Source of the DNA: VGEM01 sp033764265
GTDB taxonomy: Bacteria > Pseudomonadota > Alphaproteobacteria > Rhodospirillales > Rhodospirillaceae
Assembly: GCA_033764265.1 (NCBI GenBank)
Contig: JANRJB010000315.1
Span: 1 to 42,047 of the forward strand
Direction: 5' to 3'
DNA length: 42,047 nucleotides
Part shown: piece by piece, positions 17,928 through 25,418 of the stretch
Layout: the number at the start of each line of letters is the position of its first letter
How positions within the stretch are numbered: position 1 is the first letter of the stretch
The notes under the pieces: generated by a model
Databases searched by the model: none
What the model was told of the DNA's origin: nothing
What the model saw: the letters and a program-made list of their open reading frames with translations, nothing else
Made by a program: the position numbers and the translations under genes

Positions 17928-18749
17928 ATGGACGACAAGCCCGCCGCCTTGCGCAAGGCCTATATAGACGCCCGCTTCGGCCAGATGCACGTTCGCATGG
18001 CCGGCCAGAACAATCGCGCCAAGCGGCCGCTGGTGTGCTTCCACCTCAGCCCGGTCTCGGGCGTGATTTACGAAACCTGGCTCGCCGAAATGGGCCGCGA
18101 CCGGCTGGCGCTGGCGATCGACACGCCGGGCTATGGCATGTCGGACTTTCCGCCGCAGCCGCCGACCATCGCCGATTTTGCAGGCGCCATGGGCGACGTG
18201 CTTGACGCGCTCAGCCTGGGCGAGGTCGATGTGATGGGCTACCACACCGGCTCCAAGATCTGCGTGGAAACCGCGCGCCAGCGCCCGGCGCAAGTGAAGC
18301 ACCTGGTGCTGGTGTCCGCGCCGGTCTACACCGAGGACGACCTGAAAAAGCAGCGCAGCGAGAACGCCTCGCCCGACCCCGAGGAAACCGGCGAGTTCCT
18401 GAAGCGCCAGTGGCAGGCCACCTGGCGCTGGCATGACAAGCGCGCCAAGCCGGCCGATCTGATGCGCTCCTTCCCCGACCACTTGCGCGGCGGCGACCGG
18501 CGCGGCTGGGGCCACCGCGCGGCTTTCGCCTACACCTATCCCGAAACCATCGTCGACGTGACCGTGCCCATTCTGGTGTTCAACCCGGACGACGACCTGG
18601 TGCCGTACACTCCGCGCATCGCGCAGTACCTGAAGAACGGGCGGGTGAAAAACCTGCCGGGCTGGAGCCACGGCTTCCTCGACATCAGCCCGCGCGAGGT
18701 GGCCGCCATGGTGCGCCCGTTCCTGGACGAAGACCGCTTCCCCGCCTGA
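17928..18749 (+). CDS. alpha/beta-hydrolase-fold protein with His at the nucleophile position
   Basis: A 273-aa soluble protein with an alpha/beta-hydrolase fold: RPLVCFHLSPVSG (oxyanion region), AIDTPGYGMSDFP, the nucleophile-elbow strand DVMGYHTGSK, the acid turn LVFNPDDDLVPYT and the terminal His in PGWSHGF. At the elbow G-x-S-x-G the Ser is replaced by His (H106), while Asp and His of the triad remain. Simple serine esterase chemistry is therefore not possible. I recall GYHTG variants in other proteobacterial hydrolase-like proteins, so this may be a real subfamily. GGGGAGA precedes ATG 17928. It heads a three-gene operon with 21-22-base gaps. Confidence 0.85.
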   Translation: MDDKPAALRKAYIDARFGQMHVRMAGQNNRAKRPLVCFHLSPVSGVIYETWLAEMGRDRLALAIDTPGYGMSDFPPQPPTIADFAGAMGDVLDALSLGEVDVMGYHTGSKICVETARQRPAQVKHLVLVSAPVYTEDDLKKQRSENASPDPEETGEFLKRQWQATWRWHDKRAKPADLMRSFPDHLRGGDRRGWGHRAAFAYTYPETIVDVTVPILVFNPDDDLVPYTPRIAQYLKNGRVKNLPGWSHGFLDISPREVAAMVRPFLDEDRFPA

Positions 18750-18770
18750 CCGCAGAGACAGGATTCCGCC

Positions 18771-19553
18771 ATGCCGACCGTACTGATCACCGGCGCAAAC
18801 CGCGGGCTCGGGCTCGGCTTCGTTAACGTGTTCCTGGCCGACGGCTGGTCGGTGATCGCCGCGGTGCGCGACCCGTCCGGCGCGCCCGAACTGGCGGCGG
18901 TCGCCGCGCAGCATCCCGGTCGCGTGCGCATCGAGCGCTGCGACCTTGAGGATTTCGCCACCATCGACGCGTTGGGCCGCGCGCTGACAGGCACGCCCAT
19001 CGATGTGTTGCTGGGCAACGCCGCCAAGACCACCAATCCGCAAAGCGGCGTGGGCGACACCGATTACGAGGCGTGGATGAGCGCCTTCAAGGTCAACACC
19101 ATGGCCCAGATGAAGCTGGCCGAAACCTTCGTCGCGCATGTCGCGGCCTCGGCGCAGAAGAAAATGTTCTTCCTGTCGAGCCGCATCGGCGCCAATCCGC
19201 CCGCCGGCATGATCCTGTTCCGCAGTTCCAAGAGCGCGCTGAACCAGGTCGTGTTCCAGTTATCTCTGATGCTGAAGGACCGCGGCATCGCGGTCGCCTG
19301 CGCACACCCGGGCTTCGTGCGCACCAAGTCCACCGCCGAGATGGGCGTGTTCACGCCCGACGAAAGCGCGGGGCACTTGAAGAAGGTGATCGACCGCCTG
19401 ACGCCGGCGAACAGCGGTCAGTTCTTCGAGCCCGACGGCTCGACGCTGCCGATCGTCACGCGGCAGACAAATCCGGCGGCCTTCGGCGCCAAGGCCCCCG
19501 ACGCCTGGAAAGAACAGGCCAAGGTGTGGGCGAAAGACGCCGCAAAAGTTTGA
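18771..19553 (+). CDS. short-chain dehydrogenase/reductase-like protein with Phe for catalytic Tyr
   Basis: A 260-aa Rossmann-fold protein. The NAD(P)-binding TGANRGLG is at residues 7-14, the NAA(K) strand near 83, the catalytic-Ser strand FFLSSRIG near 137, and FRSSK at 150-154, where the family has YxxxK. Phe replaces the proton-donating Tyr while Lys is kept at the correct spacing. Classical SDR oxidoreduction is thus doubtful. The protein may be a cofactor-binding regulator, an isomerase-like enzyme or use another acid. It is the second gene of the 17928-20256 operon, after another fold with an altered catalytic residue. Confidence 0.85.
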   Translation: MPTVLITGANRGLGLGFVNVFLADGWSVIAAVRDPSGAPELAAVAAQHPGRVRIERCDLEDFATIDALGRALTGTPIDVLLGNAAKTTNPQSGVGDTDYEAWMSAFKVNTMAQMKLAETFVAHVAASAQKKMFFLSSRIGANPPAGMILFRSSKSALNQVVFQLSLMLKDRGIAVACAHPGFVRTKSTAEMGVFTPDESAGHLKKVIDRLTPANSGQFFEPDGSTLPIVTRQTNPAAFGAKAPDAWKEQAKVWAKDAAKV

Positions 19554-19575
19554 ACGGCCCCACCGGGATCGCGCC

Positions 19576-20256
19576 ATGGACCTCTACGCCGACACCTACA
19601 CCTGGGTTTTCGCCCTGCACATGATCGTGATCGGGTACTACCTGGGCGCGGATTTTGTCGTCGACCAGTGGACCTGGTACTTCATCAAGTCGGCCAAGGA
19701 CACGGCCGAGGAGCGCGCCCGCAAGCTGAAGTTCCTGCTGCTGTGCGACCAGCACCCGCGCATGGGGCTGATCCTGTTCATCGCCACGGGCTTTTCGGTC
19801 GAAGCCCTGGCGGGCCTGTCGCCGCTGACCGTGAGCGACTTGTGGTGGGTATGGCTGATCTGCGCGGCGTGGTTCGCCAACGTCTGGATCGGCTTCCTGA
19901 ACGAGCACACCTCCTGGGGCCGGGCGCTGGTGAACGCCGACATCGGCTGGCGCTACCTGGTGGGCGCAACGTTCCTGCTGACGGGCCTGTGGTCGCTGGC
20001 GGGCGACGGCCCCTATGCCGCCCACTGGATGGCGCTGAAGTACGTGCTGCTGGGCCTGTTGATCGCCGGGGGCGTGTCGATCAGGTTCTACGTGCGCGAC
20101 CTGGCCAAGGCGTGGCCCGAGTTCCAGAAGACCGGCTCGACGCCCGCGTTCGAGGCGGTGGTCGACCGGACGTTATTCGGCGCCATGAAGCTGACTTGGG
20201 GCCTGTGGGGCCTGTTCATCGCCATGGCGGTGCTGCAGATCGCTCGTCCGTTCTGA
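19576..20256 (+). CDS. multi-pass membrane protein of unknown function
   Basis: A 226-aa inner-membrane protein with about five to six helices (WVFALHMIVIGYYLGADFVV; MGLILFIATGFSVEAL; LWWVWLICAAWFANVWIGFL; YLVGATFLLTGLWSL; ALKYVLLGLLIAGGVSI; LTWGLWGLFIAMAVLQIA). It keeps intramembrane or near-membrane His (ALHM, DQHPRM, NEHTSW), which in CopD/DUF2269-like proteins bind haem or metal, but I cannot assign it to either family. It ends the operon with the His-elbow hydrolase and the Phe-SDR, so it may be their transporter or membrane partner. Its stop is 15 bases from the convergent SUMF1 gene. Confidence 0.75.
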   Translation: MDLYADTYTWVFALHMIVIGYYLGADFVVDQWTWYFIKSAKDTAEERARKLKFLLLCDQHPRMGLILFIATGFSVEALAGLSPLTVSDLWWVWLICAAWFANVWIGFLNEHTSWGRALVNADIGWRYLVGATFLLTGLWSLAGDGPYAAHWMALKYVLLGLLIAGGVSIRFYVRDLAKAWPEFQKTGSTPAFEAVVDRTLFGAMKLTWGLWGLFIAMAVLQIARPF

Positions 20257-20271
20257 GCGGCGCCGCTCCCG

Positions 20272-21216
20272 CTACTGCAAATCCCGCGCGATGCGGAAGC
20301 CGAAGATGTTCGATGCCGTCGGTTCGGGGTCGCGGCCGCGGAAGGTGGGGCGCTGGCGCGACAGCCGCGTGCGCCAGCTGGCGCTGCGCACTGCGCGCTT
20401 GTCGCAGCTGCCCAACGACACCGGCACGGCACTGCCGTCGAGCGGACCGGCCGGGTACAACCCCGGCGCCGAGCAGTCCTCGGTCCATTCCCACACGTTG
20501 CCGATCATGTCGTACAGGCCGTAGCCGTTGGGCTTGAAGCTGCCGACCGGCGCGACGATCTGGAAACCGTCGGAGCATTCGGCCTTGGGCGCGCTGGGGT
20601 CGCCGCCGTCGCGGGTTTGGCGCGGATCCTTGCGGCCTTCGGCATCGTAGACGTTGGCATATTCGCAGATCTTCTGGGCGTCCTCGCCCCACGGCCAGGT
20701 GGTCTTGGTGCCGCCTTTGGCGGCATACTCCCATTCCGCTTCGGTCGGCAGCCGATAGCGCTGGCCGGTCTTGCCCGACAACCACGCGGCGTAGGCCTTG
20801 GCGTCGAGCCAGCTTGCGCACACCACCGGTTCGTCTTCCGTCGTCGGGCGGCCGTAATCGGGCTCGCGCCAGGTCTTGCCCTCGATCTTGTCGATACCGC
20901 CCCACACCTGGCACGCCAGCGCCGGTGTGTAGCCGGTGGCGGCGATGAATGCGCCGAATTCGCGGTTGGTCACCTCGTACTTGCCGACGGCGAAGGCCTT
21001 CGCGATCGACACCGTGCGTACCGGACCCTCGGGGCGCATCTCGTTGTTGCGCATCGGTTCGACGTGGTCGGTGCCCATCTGGAACGTGCCGGGCGGGATC
21101 GCCACCATCTCCGGGCAGGTCTCGCAGTCGCGGAACGTTTCACCGGGCTTGCGGTCGGCAGCGTTGGCCGATGTTGCGGCGGCGACAAGACCCAGAACGA
21201 TCAACACACGAGACAT
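20272..21216 (-). CDS. SUMF1 (formylglycine-generating-enzyme-like) domain protein, exported
   Basis: A 314-aa protein with a signal peptide (MSRVLIVLGLVAAATSANAA), GGGGAG before ATG 21216, and one full SUMF1 domain: PEMVAIPPGTFQMG, KYEVTNREFGAFI, VVCASWLDAKAYAAWLSGKTG, RLPTEAEWEYAAKGGT, GNVWEWTEDC and FGFRIARDLQ. True formylglycine generators carry a Cys pair after the RGGSW motif; here it reads RSASWRTRLSRQRPTFRGR with no Cys, so sulfatase activation is unlikely. Such copies often act as periplasmic binding or structural modules. The second copy lies directly upstream in the same orientation, 32 bases away. Confidence 0.85.
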   Translation of the reverse strand: MSRVLIVLGLVAAATSANAADRKPGETFRDCETCPEMVAIPPGTFQMGTDHVEPMRNNEMRPEGPVRTVSIAKAFAVGKYEVTNREFGAFIAATGYTPALACQVWGGIDKIEGKTWREPDYGRPTTEDEPVVCASWLDAKAYAAWLSGKTGQRYRLPTEAEWEYAAKGGTKTTWPWGEDAQKICEYANVYDAEGRKDPRQTRDGGDPSAPKAECSDGFQIVAPVGSFKPNGYGLYDMIGNVWEWTEDCSAPGLYPAGPLDGSAVPVSLGSCDKRAVRSASWRTRLSRQRPTFRGRDPEPTASNIFGFRIARDLQ

Positions 21217-21248
21217 GGCAATCTCCCCAACTTCAATGACGCTGAACA

Positions 21249-22208
21249 CTACTCCACGTCGCGGGCGACGCGGAACCCGAAATGGTGGCCGGTTTTGGCC
21301 TCCGGGTCGCGGCCGCGGAAACTGGGCCGGTGGCGGTCCTGCCGGGTGTACCAGCTGCCGCCCCGCACCGCGCGCTTCTCGCAGACGCCGGTTACCTGCA
21401 CTGCCGAGCCGTCGACCGGCGCGGGCGGATAAAGCGTTGGCGAGCAATCCTCGGCCCACTCCCACACGTTGCCTAGCATGTCGTAAAGCCCATAGCCGTT
21501 CGGCAGATACGACGCCACGGGCGCGATCATGCCGTGCCCGTCGCGGCACGCCAGCGGCTCCCATGTCAGTTGCGATCCCGGCGGCAGCGCCGCCTGGCTG
21601 TCGAGGTCGAAGGTGTTCTCGTGCTTGCACGCCTCAAGGTCGTCATCACCCCACGGCCACTTGGTTGCGCTGCCGCCGCGCGCGGCGTATTCCCATTCCG
21701 CCTCGGTCAGCAGGCGATAACGCTGGCCGGTCTTGCCCGACAGCCACACGGCATAGGCTTTGGCGTCGTGCCAGCTGACACACACCGCCGGGGCGTAGGG
21801 TTCGGGCGTGCGCCCGAACAGAGGCCCGCGGAAATCGATGGCGGCACGTTCCTCGCGGTTCATGCCGACCGAACATTCCGTCGATGGCCGGTAGCCGGTG
21901 GCGTCGACGAATGCGGCAAACTGCCGGTTAGTCACTTCGGTGCGGCCGGCGGCGAAGGCGCGCGCGATCGTCACAGTGCGCGCCGGGCCTTCGGGCCGCA
22001 TCTCGCCGCCGCGCATGGGGTTGATCACGTCCGAGCCCATGACGAACGTACCCGGCGGCACGACCACCAGGTCGGGGCACTCGGCGCAGTCGCGGAACGG
22101 CACACCGGGCTTGGGATCGGCCGCCTCCGCGGAGCCAAAAGCCGCGCCCGTACAGGATAATGCAGCGATGACGCCGACCGTAAACTCCCAAGCGTGCTTG
22201 CGCTTCAT
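21249..22208 (-). CDS. SUMF1 domain protein, exported, paralogue of the next gene
   Basis: A 319-aa protein with a signal peptide (hydrophobic stretch FTVGVIAALSCTGAAFG) and the same SUMF1 architecture as its downstream neighbour: PDLVVVPPGTFVMG, TEVTNRQFAAFV, AVCVSWHDAKAYAVWLSGKTG, LLTEAEWEYAARGG, GNVWEWAEDC, RGGSWYTRQDRHRPSFRGR, FGFRVARDVE. The Cys pair needed for formylglycine formation is again absent. Both proteins share a RDC..CP motif just after the signal peptide, perhaps a disulfide. ATG 22208 has GGGGCGGGG upstream. The pair is a tandem duplication and probably one transcript. No sulfatase gene is near. Confidence 0.85.
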   Translation of the reverse strand: MKRKHAWEFTVGVIAALSCTGAAFGSAEAADPKPGVPFRDCAECPDLVVVPPGTFVMGSDVINPMRGGEMRPEGPARTVTIARAFAAGRTEVTNRQFAAFVDATGYRPSTECSVGMNREERAAIDFRGPLFGRTPEPYAPAVCVSWHDAKAYAVWLSGKTGQRYRLLTEAEWEYAARGGSATKWPWGDDDLEACKHENTFDLDSQAALPPGSQLTWEPLACRDGHGMIAPVASYLPNGYGLYDMLGNVWEWAEDCSPTLYPPAPVDGSAVQVTGVCEKRAVRGGSWYTRQDRHRPSFRGRDPEAKTGHHFGFRVARDVE

Positions 22209-22309
22209 CGCCCCGCCCCCGAAATAAACCCGAGCTAGCCTAGGCGGCAAGGGCCTGGCCGAAAACAATAGTTCGCATGCGTGTCTCCGCTGCGAACGCC
22301 GGCCGCAAG

Positions 22310-22903
22310 TTACGGCGCCAGCAATCGCCGGATCAGATCGGCCAGCGCCGCCGACACCGCCTTGCGCGGAACCGGCAAGGGAAACGCGCCGCGGCCGATC
22401 AGGCCATCGACCAAGGCGATCAGCACGAACGCGGTCGCGGCGGGATCCAGGTTGCGGCGCACCTCGCCCCGCTCCTGACCGGTGCGCAGCGCCGCCGTCA
22501 GCAGCTCGCGCACGTCGGCATCGGCGGCGGCGAAGATTTCGGCGATACGATCGTTGCGCGCCGCTTCGGCGCCGACCTCGAGGGTCAGCCTGCCGGCGGC
22601 GCGCGAGCCCCACATCGGCGCCAGCCCCGCGACGACGCGCAGCAACCCATCGATGACGTTGTCCGCGGTGGCCAAAGGCGCCAAGGCGCGGCGGTTGTCC
22701 TGGCGCTCCTGTTCGGCCATCGCTTCGATGATCGCCTGCTTGCTGTCGAAATAGCGGTACAACGCGCCGGGGCTCATGCCGGCGGCGGCGCAGATTTCGG
22801 CCATGCCGGTCTGGTGAAAGCCCCCGACGGCGAAGCAGCGCTGCGCCACCTCAAGGATGCGCGCGCGTTGGCGGCTGTGGCGGGCATCGTCGCGGCGGCG
22901 CAT
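22310..22903 (-). CDS. TetR/AcrR family transcriptional regulator
   Basis: A 197-aa regulator. The N-terminal helix-turn-helix is typical: ILEVAQRCFAVGGFHQTGMAEICAAAGMSPGALYRYFDSKQAIIEAM. The C-terminal ligand domain is unspecific. ATG 22903 was chosen because GGGAGG precedes it; the longer frame to 22978 would run through the promoter region. It is divergent from the sterol-desaturase-like gene, and two similar palindromes lie in the 114 bases between them, so it probably represses both itself and that gene and is released by a lipid-like or hydrophobic ligand. Confidence 0.92.
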   Translation of the reverse strand: MRRRDDARHSRQRARILEVAQRCFAVGGFHQTGMAEICAAAGMSPGALYRYFDSKQAIIEAMAEQERQDNRRALAPLATADNVIDGLLRVVAGLAPMWGSRAAGRLTLEVGAEAARNDRIAEIFAAADADVRELLTAALRTGQERGEVRRNLDPAATAFVLIALVDGLIGRGAFPLPVPRKAVSAALADLIRRLLAP

Positions 22904-22931
22904 CGGCGGAGCCTCCCAACCCTGATATTGC

Positions 22932-22943
22932 GAATGGTCATTC
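22932..22943. promoter_or_regulatory. probable TetR operator site 1
   Basis: GAATGGTCATTC is a perfect 5-bp inverted repeat around GT, 29 bases upstream of the tetR ATG. It has the same core (GAATGRTCRTTC) as site 2, with centres 53 bp apart. This pattern of a GAATG/CATTC dyad near a TetR gene is typical for the family. Confidence 0.6.
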
Positions 22944-22953
22944 ACTTTATGGC

Positions 22954-22982
22954 TTGACGGGTGCGCGGGCAAGCGCAATAAC
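22954..22982 (+). promoter_or_regulatory. candidate sigma70 promoter for the sterol-desaturase-like gene
   Basis: TTGACG at 22954-22959 and CAATAA/AATAAC at 22976-22982 are spaced by 16-17 bases. The candidate lies between the two palindromes, with site 2 directly downstream of the -10, so a bound TetR protein would block it. Assigned from consensus similarity only. Confidence 0.4.
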
Positions 22983-22998
22983 GAGAATGATCGTTCTC
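22983..22998. promoter_or_regulatory. probable TetR operator site 2
   Basis: GAGAATGATCGTTCTC is a near-perfect 16-bp palindrome (one mismatched pair) and contains GAATGATCGTTC, close to site 1. It ends 19 bases before the ATG of the downstream gene, overlapping the expected transcription start. Confidence 0.6.
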
Positions 22999-23017
22999 AT
23001 TATTGAGGTTCAACGGC

Positions 23018-23893
23018 ATGGACTTCCTCGCGATGATGTTGGCTCTCGCGGCCGAGGTTGGACCCGTCAACGGCCCGATCGTCGCCGCGGTGTCGGTGTT
23101 GAGCGTACTGCTGCTCGCGGTGAGCGGCCCGTTGATCCTGGCCGAAGGGCTTTGGCTGTGGCGCCGGGGCGCCCTGACCCGGCGGCGCATCGTCGAAATG
23201 TTGGCCAGCTACGCGACGGTGCTGCCGACGGTGGCCGTGCAAGGGTTGGCGTTCGCGTGGTGGTGGGCGGCCTATTCCGCGGTCGCGCGCATCGCCCCGT
23301 TCGAGATCACGACGACGTGGGCGTCGGCCATCGTCTGCATCGTCGTCGTCGATCTGCTTTACTACTGGGATCACCGCCTCGGCCACGCGGTGCGCGGACT
23401 GTGGGCGGTGTATCACTCCGTGCATCACAGTTCGCCATCGTTCGACCAGTCGACGGCATTCCGCATTTCCTTCGTCGACCAGTTCATCGTGCCGGTGTTC
23501 TACCTGCCCGCGGTCGTCGCCGGCTTCGACCCGTGGTTGATCGTTGCCGCGCAATCCTTGGTGCTGGCGTACCAAAGCTGGATTCACACCGAGATGATCG
23601 GCCGGCTCGGCTGGCTGGACCTGATCGTCAATACGCCGTCCAACCATCGCGTCCATCATGGCGCTCAGCCGTGCTACCGCGACATGAACTACGGCGGCAT
23701 CCTGATGATTTGGGACCACCTGTTCGGCACCTACCGCGCCGAGACCGAACGCCCCGCTTACGGCCTTGTGACGCCGATCTGGTCTAACGATCCGGTGACC
23801 GTGATGGGCTGCGAGGCGTGGCGCTTGATGCGGGCGTTGAGCGCCGCGGGCGGACCCGCGCAGTGGGTCCATCTGATTCTCGGCCGGCCTTAA
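23018..23893 (+). CDS. sterol desaturase / fatty acid hydroxylase family protein
   Basis: A 291-aa inner-membrane di-iron enzyme. Helices at about 8-45 and 60-110 precede the His boxes: DHRLGH, then YHSVHHSS, and later SNHRVHH. These eight-His motifs bind the two irons that activate oxygen for hydroxylation or desaturation of lipid chains, sterols or carotenoids. ATG 23018 has GAGG nine bases upstream. It is controlled, by position, by the divergent TetR gene through the two palindromes. A TetR plus lipid hydroxylase pair suggests response to membrane lipids or fatty acids; the exact substrate is unknown. Confidence 0.88.
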   Translation: MDFLAMMLALAAEVGPVNGPIVAAVSVLSVLLLAVSGPLILAEGLWLWRRGALTRRRIVEMLASYATVLPTVAVQGLAFAWWWAAYSAVARIAPFEITTTWASAIVCIVVVDLLYYWDHRLGHAVRGLWAVYHSVHHSSPSFDQSTAFRISFVDQFIVPVFYLPAVVAGFDPWLIVAAQSLVLAYQSWIHTEMIGRLGWLDLIVNTPSNHRVHHGAQPCYRDMNYGGILMIWDHLFGTYRAETERPAYGLVTPIWSNDPVTVMGCEAWRLMRALSAAGGPAQWVHLILGRP

Positions 23894-23992
23894 GCATAAG
23901 CCCCTCGGCGGCGGGGCGATCCTTGACGCTGCGCGGGCGCGGCTGCTAGTCACTCAACGTCTTTTCCGCACTCGCTTTTCGGGGCCACCGCC

Positions 23993-24895
23993 ATGCCCGC
24001 ACCGACGCTCGGCGCCATCGACATCGTCGTCAACCTGCGCACGCCCAAGGAATTCGCGGGCGGCGCCGTGTCGTCGGACAGTTCGTTCCAGGACAAGGTC
24101 CGCCAGGACGCCTCGATCCGACAGGGCGTCGAGATCGAGGATTACATCGCGATGATGGACCAGGCGGGAATTTCCCGGTCGATCCTGTGCGCGGTGCGCT
24201 GCGGCGACCTGCGGGTGAAAGGCTCCACCGAGCTCAAGTACGAACGCGTGCTTGAGGTCTGTCGGCAATATCCCGACCGTTTCTCGGGAGCCGCCGGCGT
24301 TGATCCGACCCGCGGCATGCAGGGCCTGCGCGACCTGGAGCGCGCGGTGAAGGAGTACGGCTTCGTCGCCGCGCACTGGTACCCCCACTGGTTCGCCATG
24401 CCGCCCGACGCGCCGCAGATCTATCCCTACTACGCCAAGTGCTGCGAACTCGACATTCCGATCATGATGCAGGTCGGCCAGAACCTGATCTACTCGAAGG
24501 ACCGCCGCCTGCCGTCGGTGGCCAAACCGATCCTGCTCGACCAGGTCGCCATCGACTTTCCGGAATTGCGACTGATCGGCATCCACCTCGGCACGCCGTG
24601 GGTGGACGAGATGATCTCGATGTGCTGGAAGCACGAGAACGTGTTCATGGCCGGCGACGCCTACGCGCCGAAATATTGGCCGCCGCAAGCGGTGCACTAC
24701 GCCAATTCGTACGGCCAGGACAAATTCCTGTTCGGCACCGATTGGCCGGTGGTCGACCCGCGCCGGGCGATGAAAGAGGTCGAGGAGCACAAGTTCCGCC
24801 CCGCGGCCAAAGCCAAGATTCTGCGCAATAACGCCATCCGCGTGTTCAAGCTCAAGGACAAGCCGATCGAACTGGCCGCGCCCGCCGCGGCGTAG
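23993..24895 (+). CDS. amidohydrolase-2 (ACMSD-like) family protein without the N-terminal HxH
   Basis: A 300-aa soluble TIM-barrel protein of the amidohydrolase-2 group. It shows DIEDYIAMMDQAGI-like early sequence, FSGAAGVDPTRG, GFVAAHWYPHWF, LIGIHLGTPWVDEM, and KFLFGTDWPVVDPR with the late metal Asp. The family normally begins with an HxH metal pair; here the first strand reads AIDIVVNLRTP, so two ligands are missing. It could still bind a metal through the later His and Asp, as some decarboxylase-like members do. It is alone on its strand with about 100 bases before it and 92 after. Substrate unknown. Confidence 0.8.
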   Translation: MPAPTLGAIDIVVNLRTPKEFAGGAVSSDSSFQDKVRQDASIRQGVEIEDYIAMMDQAGISRSILCAVRCGDLRVKGSTELKYERVLEVCRQYPDRFSGAAGVDPTRGMQGLRDLERAVKEYGFVAAHWYPHWFAMPPDAPQIYPYYAKCCELDIPIMMQVGQNLIYSKDRRLPSVAKPILLDQVAIDFPELRLIGIHLGTPWVDEMISMCWKHENVFMAGDAYAPKYWPPQAVHYANSYGQDKFLFGTDWPVVDPRRAMKEVEEHKFRPAAKAKILRNNAIRVFKLKDKPIELAAPAAA

Positions 24896-24987
24896 GCCGA
24901 ACCCGAACAACCCGCGCGTTGACGTTGTCTTAATCTCTTGGGAAGATTGCTACGGCCGGCCGGTTGCCGCGGCCGCGAGGACCCCCG

Positions 24988-25278
24988 ATGTCGCAAGCCC
25001 GGAACATCTTCATCTGCTTCGAGCTGTTCAACCCTGAGAAGGGCGACGACCGCATCCGCGAGGCCGTGGAGTCGTTCGGGGTGAGCTGGGCGCGCATCAA
25101 CCGCAACGTGTTCTACCTGCGCGGCGACCTGGACGCGCAGTTCGTCGGCAACAAGGTCTGGCCGGCGATGAGCATGGACGACAAGCTGGTGGTGATCGAC
25201 GCCACCAAGAACGACGCGCGCTGGTACAACATCAAGCCCGAGATTTCTCAGTTCCTGATCAACAACTGGCACGCCTGA
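24988..25278 (+). CDS. SinR/Cas2-like small ferredoxin-fold protein
   Basis: A 96-aa protein. The pattern NIFICFELFNPEKGDDRIREAV, then FGVSWARINRNVFYLRGD, then MSMDDKLVVIDATKNDARWYNI resembles the stand-alone Cas2/SinR-like ferredoxin fold: first strand ending in an acidic residue, helix, Trp-Arg strand, second helix, and D-D-x-L-x-V-I strand. The equivalent of the Cas2 catalytic Asp is E (ICFEL). No repeats or cas genes occur in the window, so this is not part of a CRISPR locus here. ATG 24988 follows GAGGA. It is five bases upstream of a 37-aa membrane peptide and may form an operon with it. The fold assignment is by pattern only. Confidence 0.6.
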   Translation: MSQARNIFICFELFNPEKGDDRIREAVESFGVSWARINRNVFYLRGDLDAQFVGNKVWPAMSMDDKLVVIDATKNDARWYNIKPEISQFLINNWHA

Positions 25279-25283
25279 CGGCC

Positions 25284-25397
25284 ATGACCGCGACCCCGCC
25301 CGAGCCCGCCAAGAAGCCGCGCGATACCGTGCCGTTCTGGATCATGGGCGCGCTGGTGCTGACGGTGATCGGGATCGTCCTTTACGGGCCGTACTGA
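25284..25397 (+). CDS. 37-aa single-pass membrane peptide
   Basis: A short frame from ATG 25284 to TGA 25395-25397. The first 15 residues are Pro/Lys-rich (PPEPAKKPRDTVP). They are followed by one membrane helix, FWIMGALVLTVIGIVLYG, and the end PY. It starts five bases after the SinR/Cas2-like gene and stops 21 bases before the convergent M24 gene, so the stretch is used tightly. The clean basic-then-hydrophobic design and the operon position argue that it is real. No family is recognised. Confidence 0.55.
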   Translation: MTATPPEPAKKPRDTVPFWIMGALVLTVIGIVLYGPY

Positions 25398-25418
25398 CCC
25401 GCGCGGTCACTGCCGGCG

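Noticed and set aside
20272..22208. Formylglycine-generating enzymes (sulfatase activators)
   Set aside because: The catalytic Cys pair is absent in both copies and no sulfatase gene is in the window.
24988..25278. CRISPR adaptation gene cas2
   Set aside because: The fold pattern is Cas2-like but there is no cas1, other cas gene or repeat array, and the acidic residue is Glu; kept as a SinR/Cas2-like stand-alone protein.
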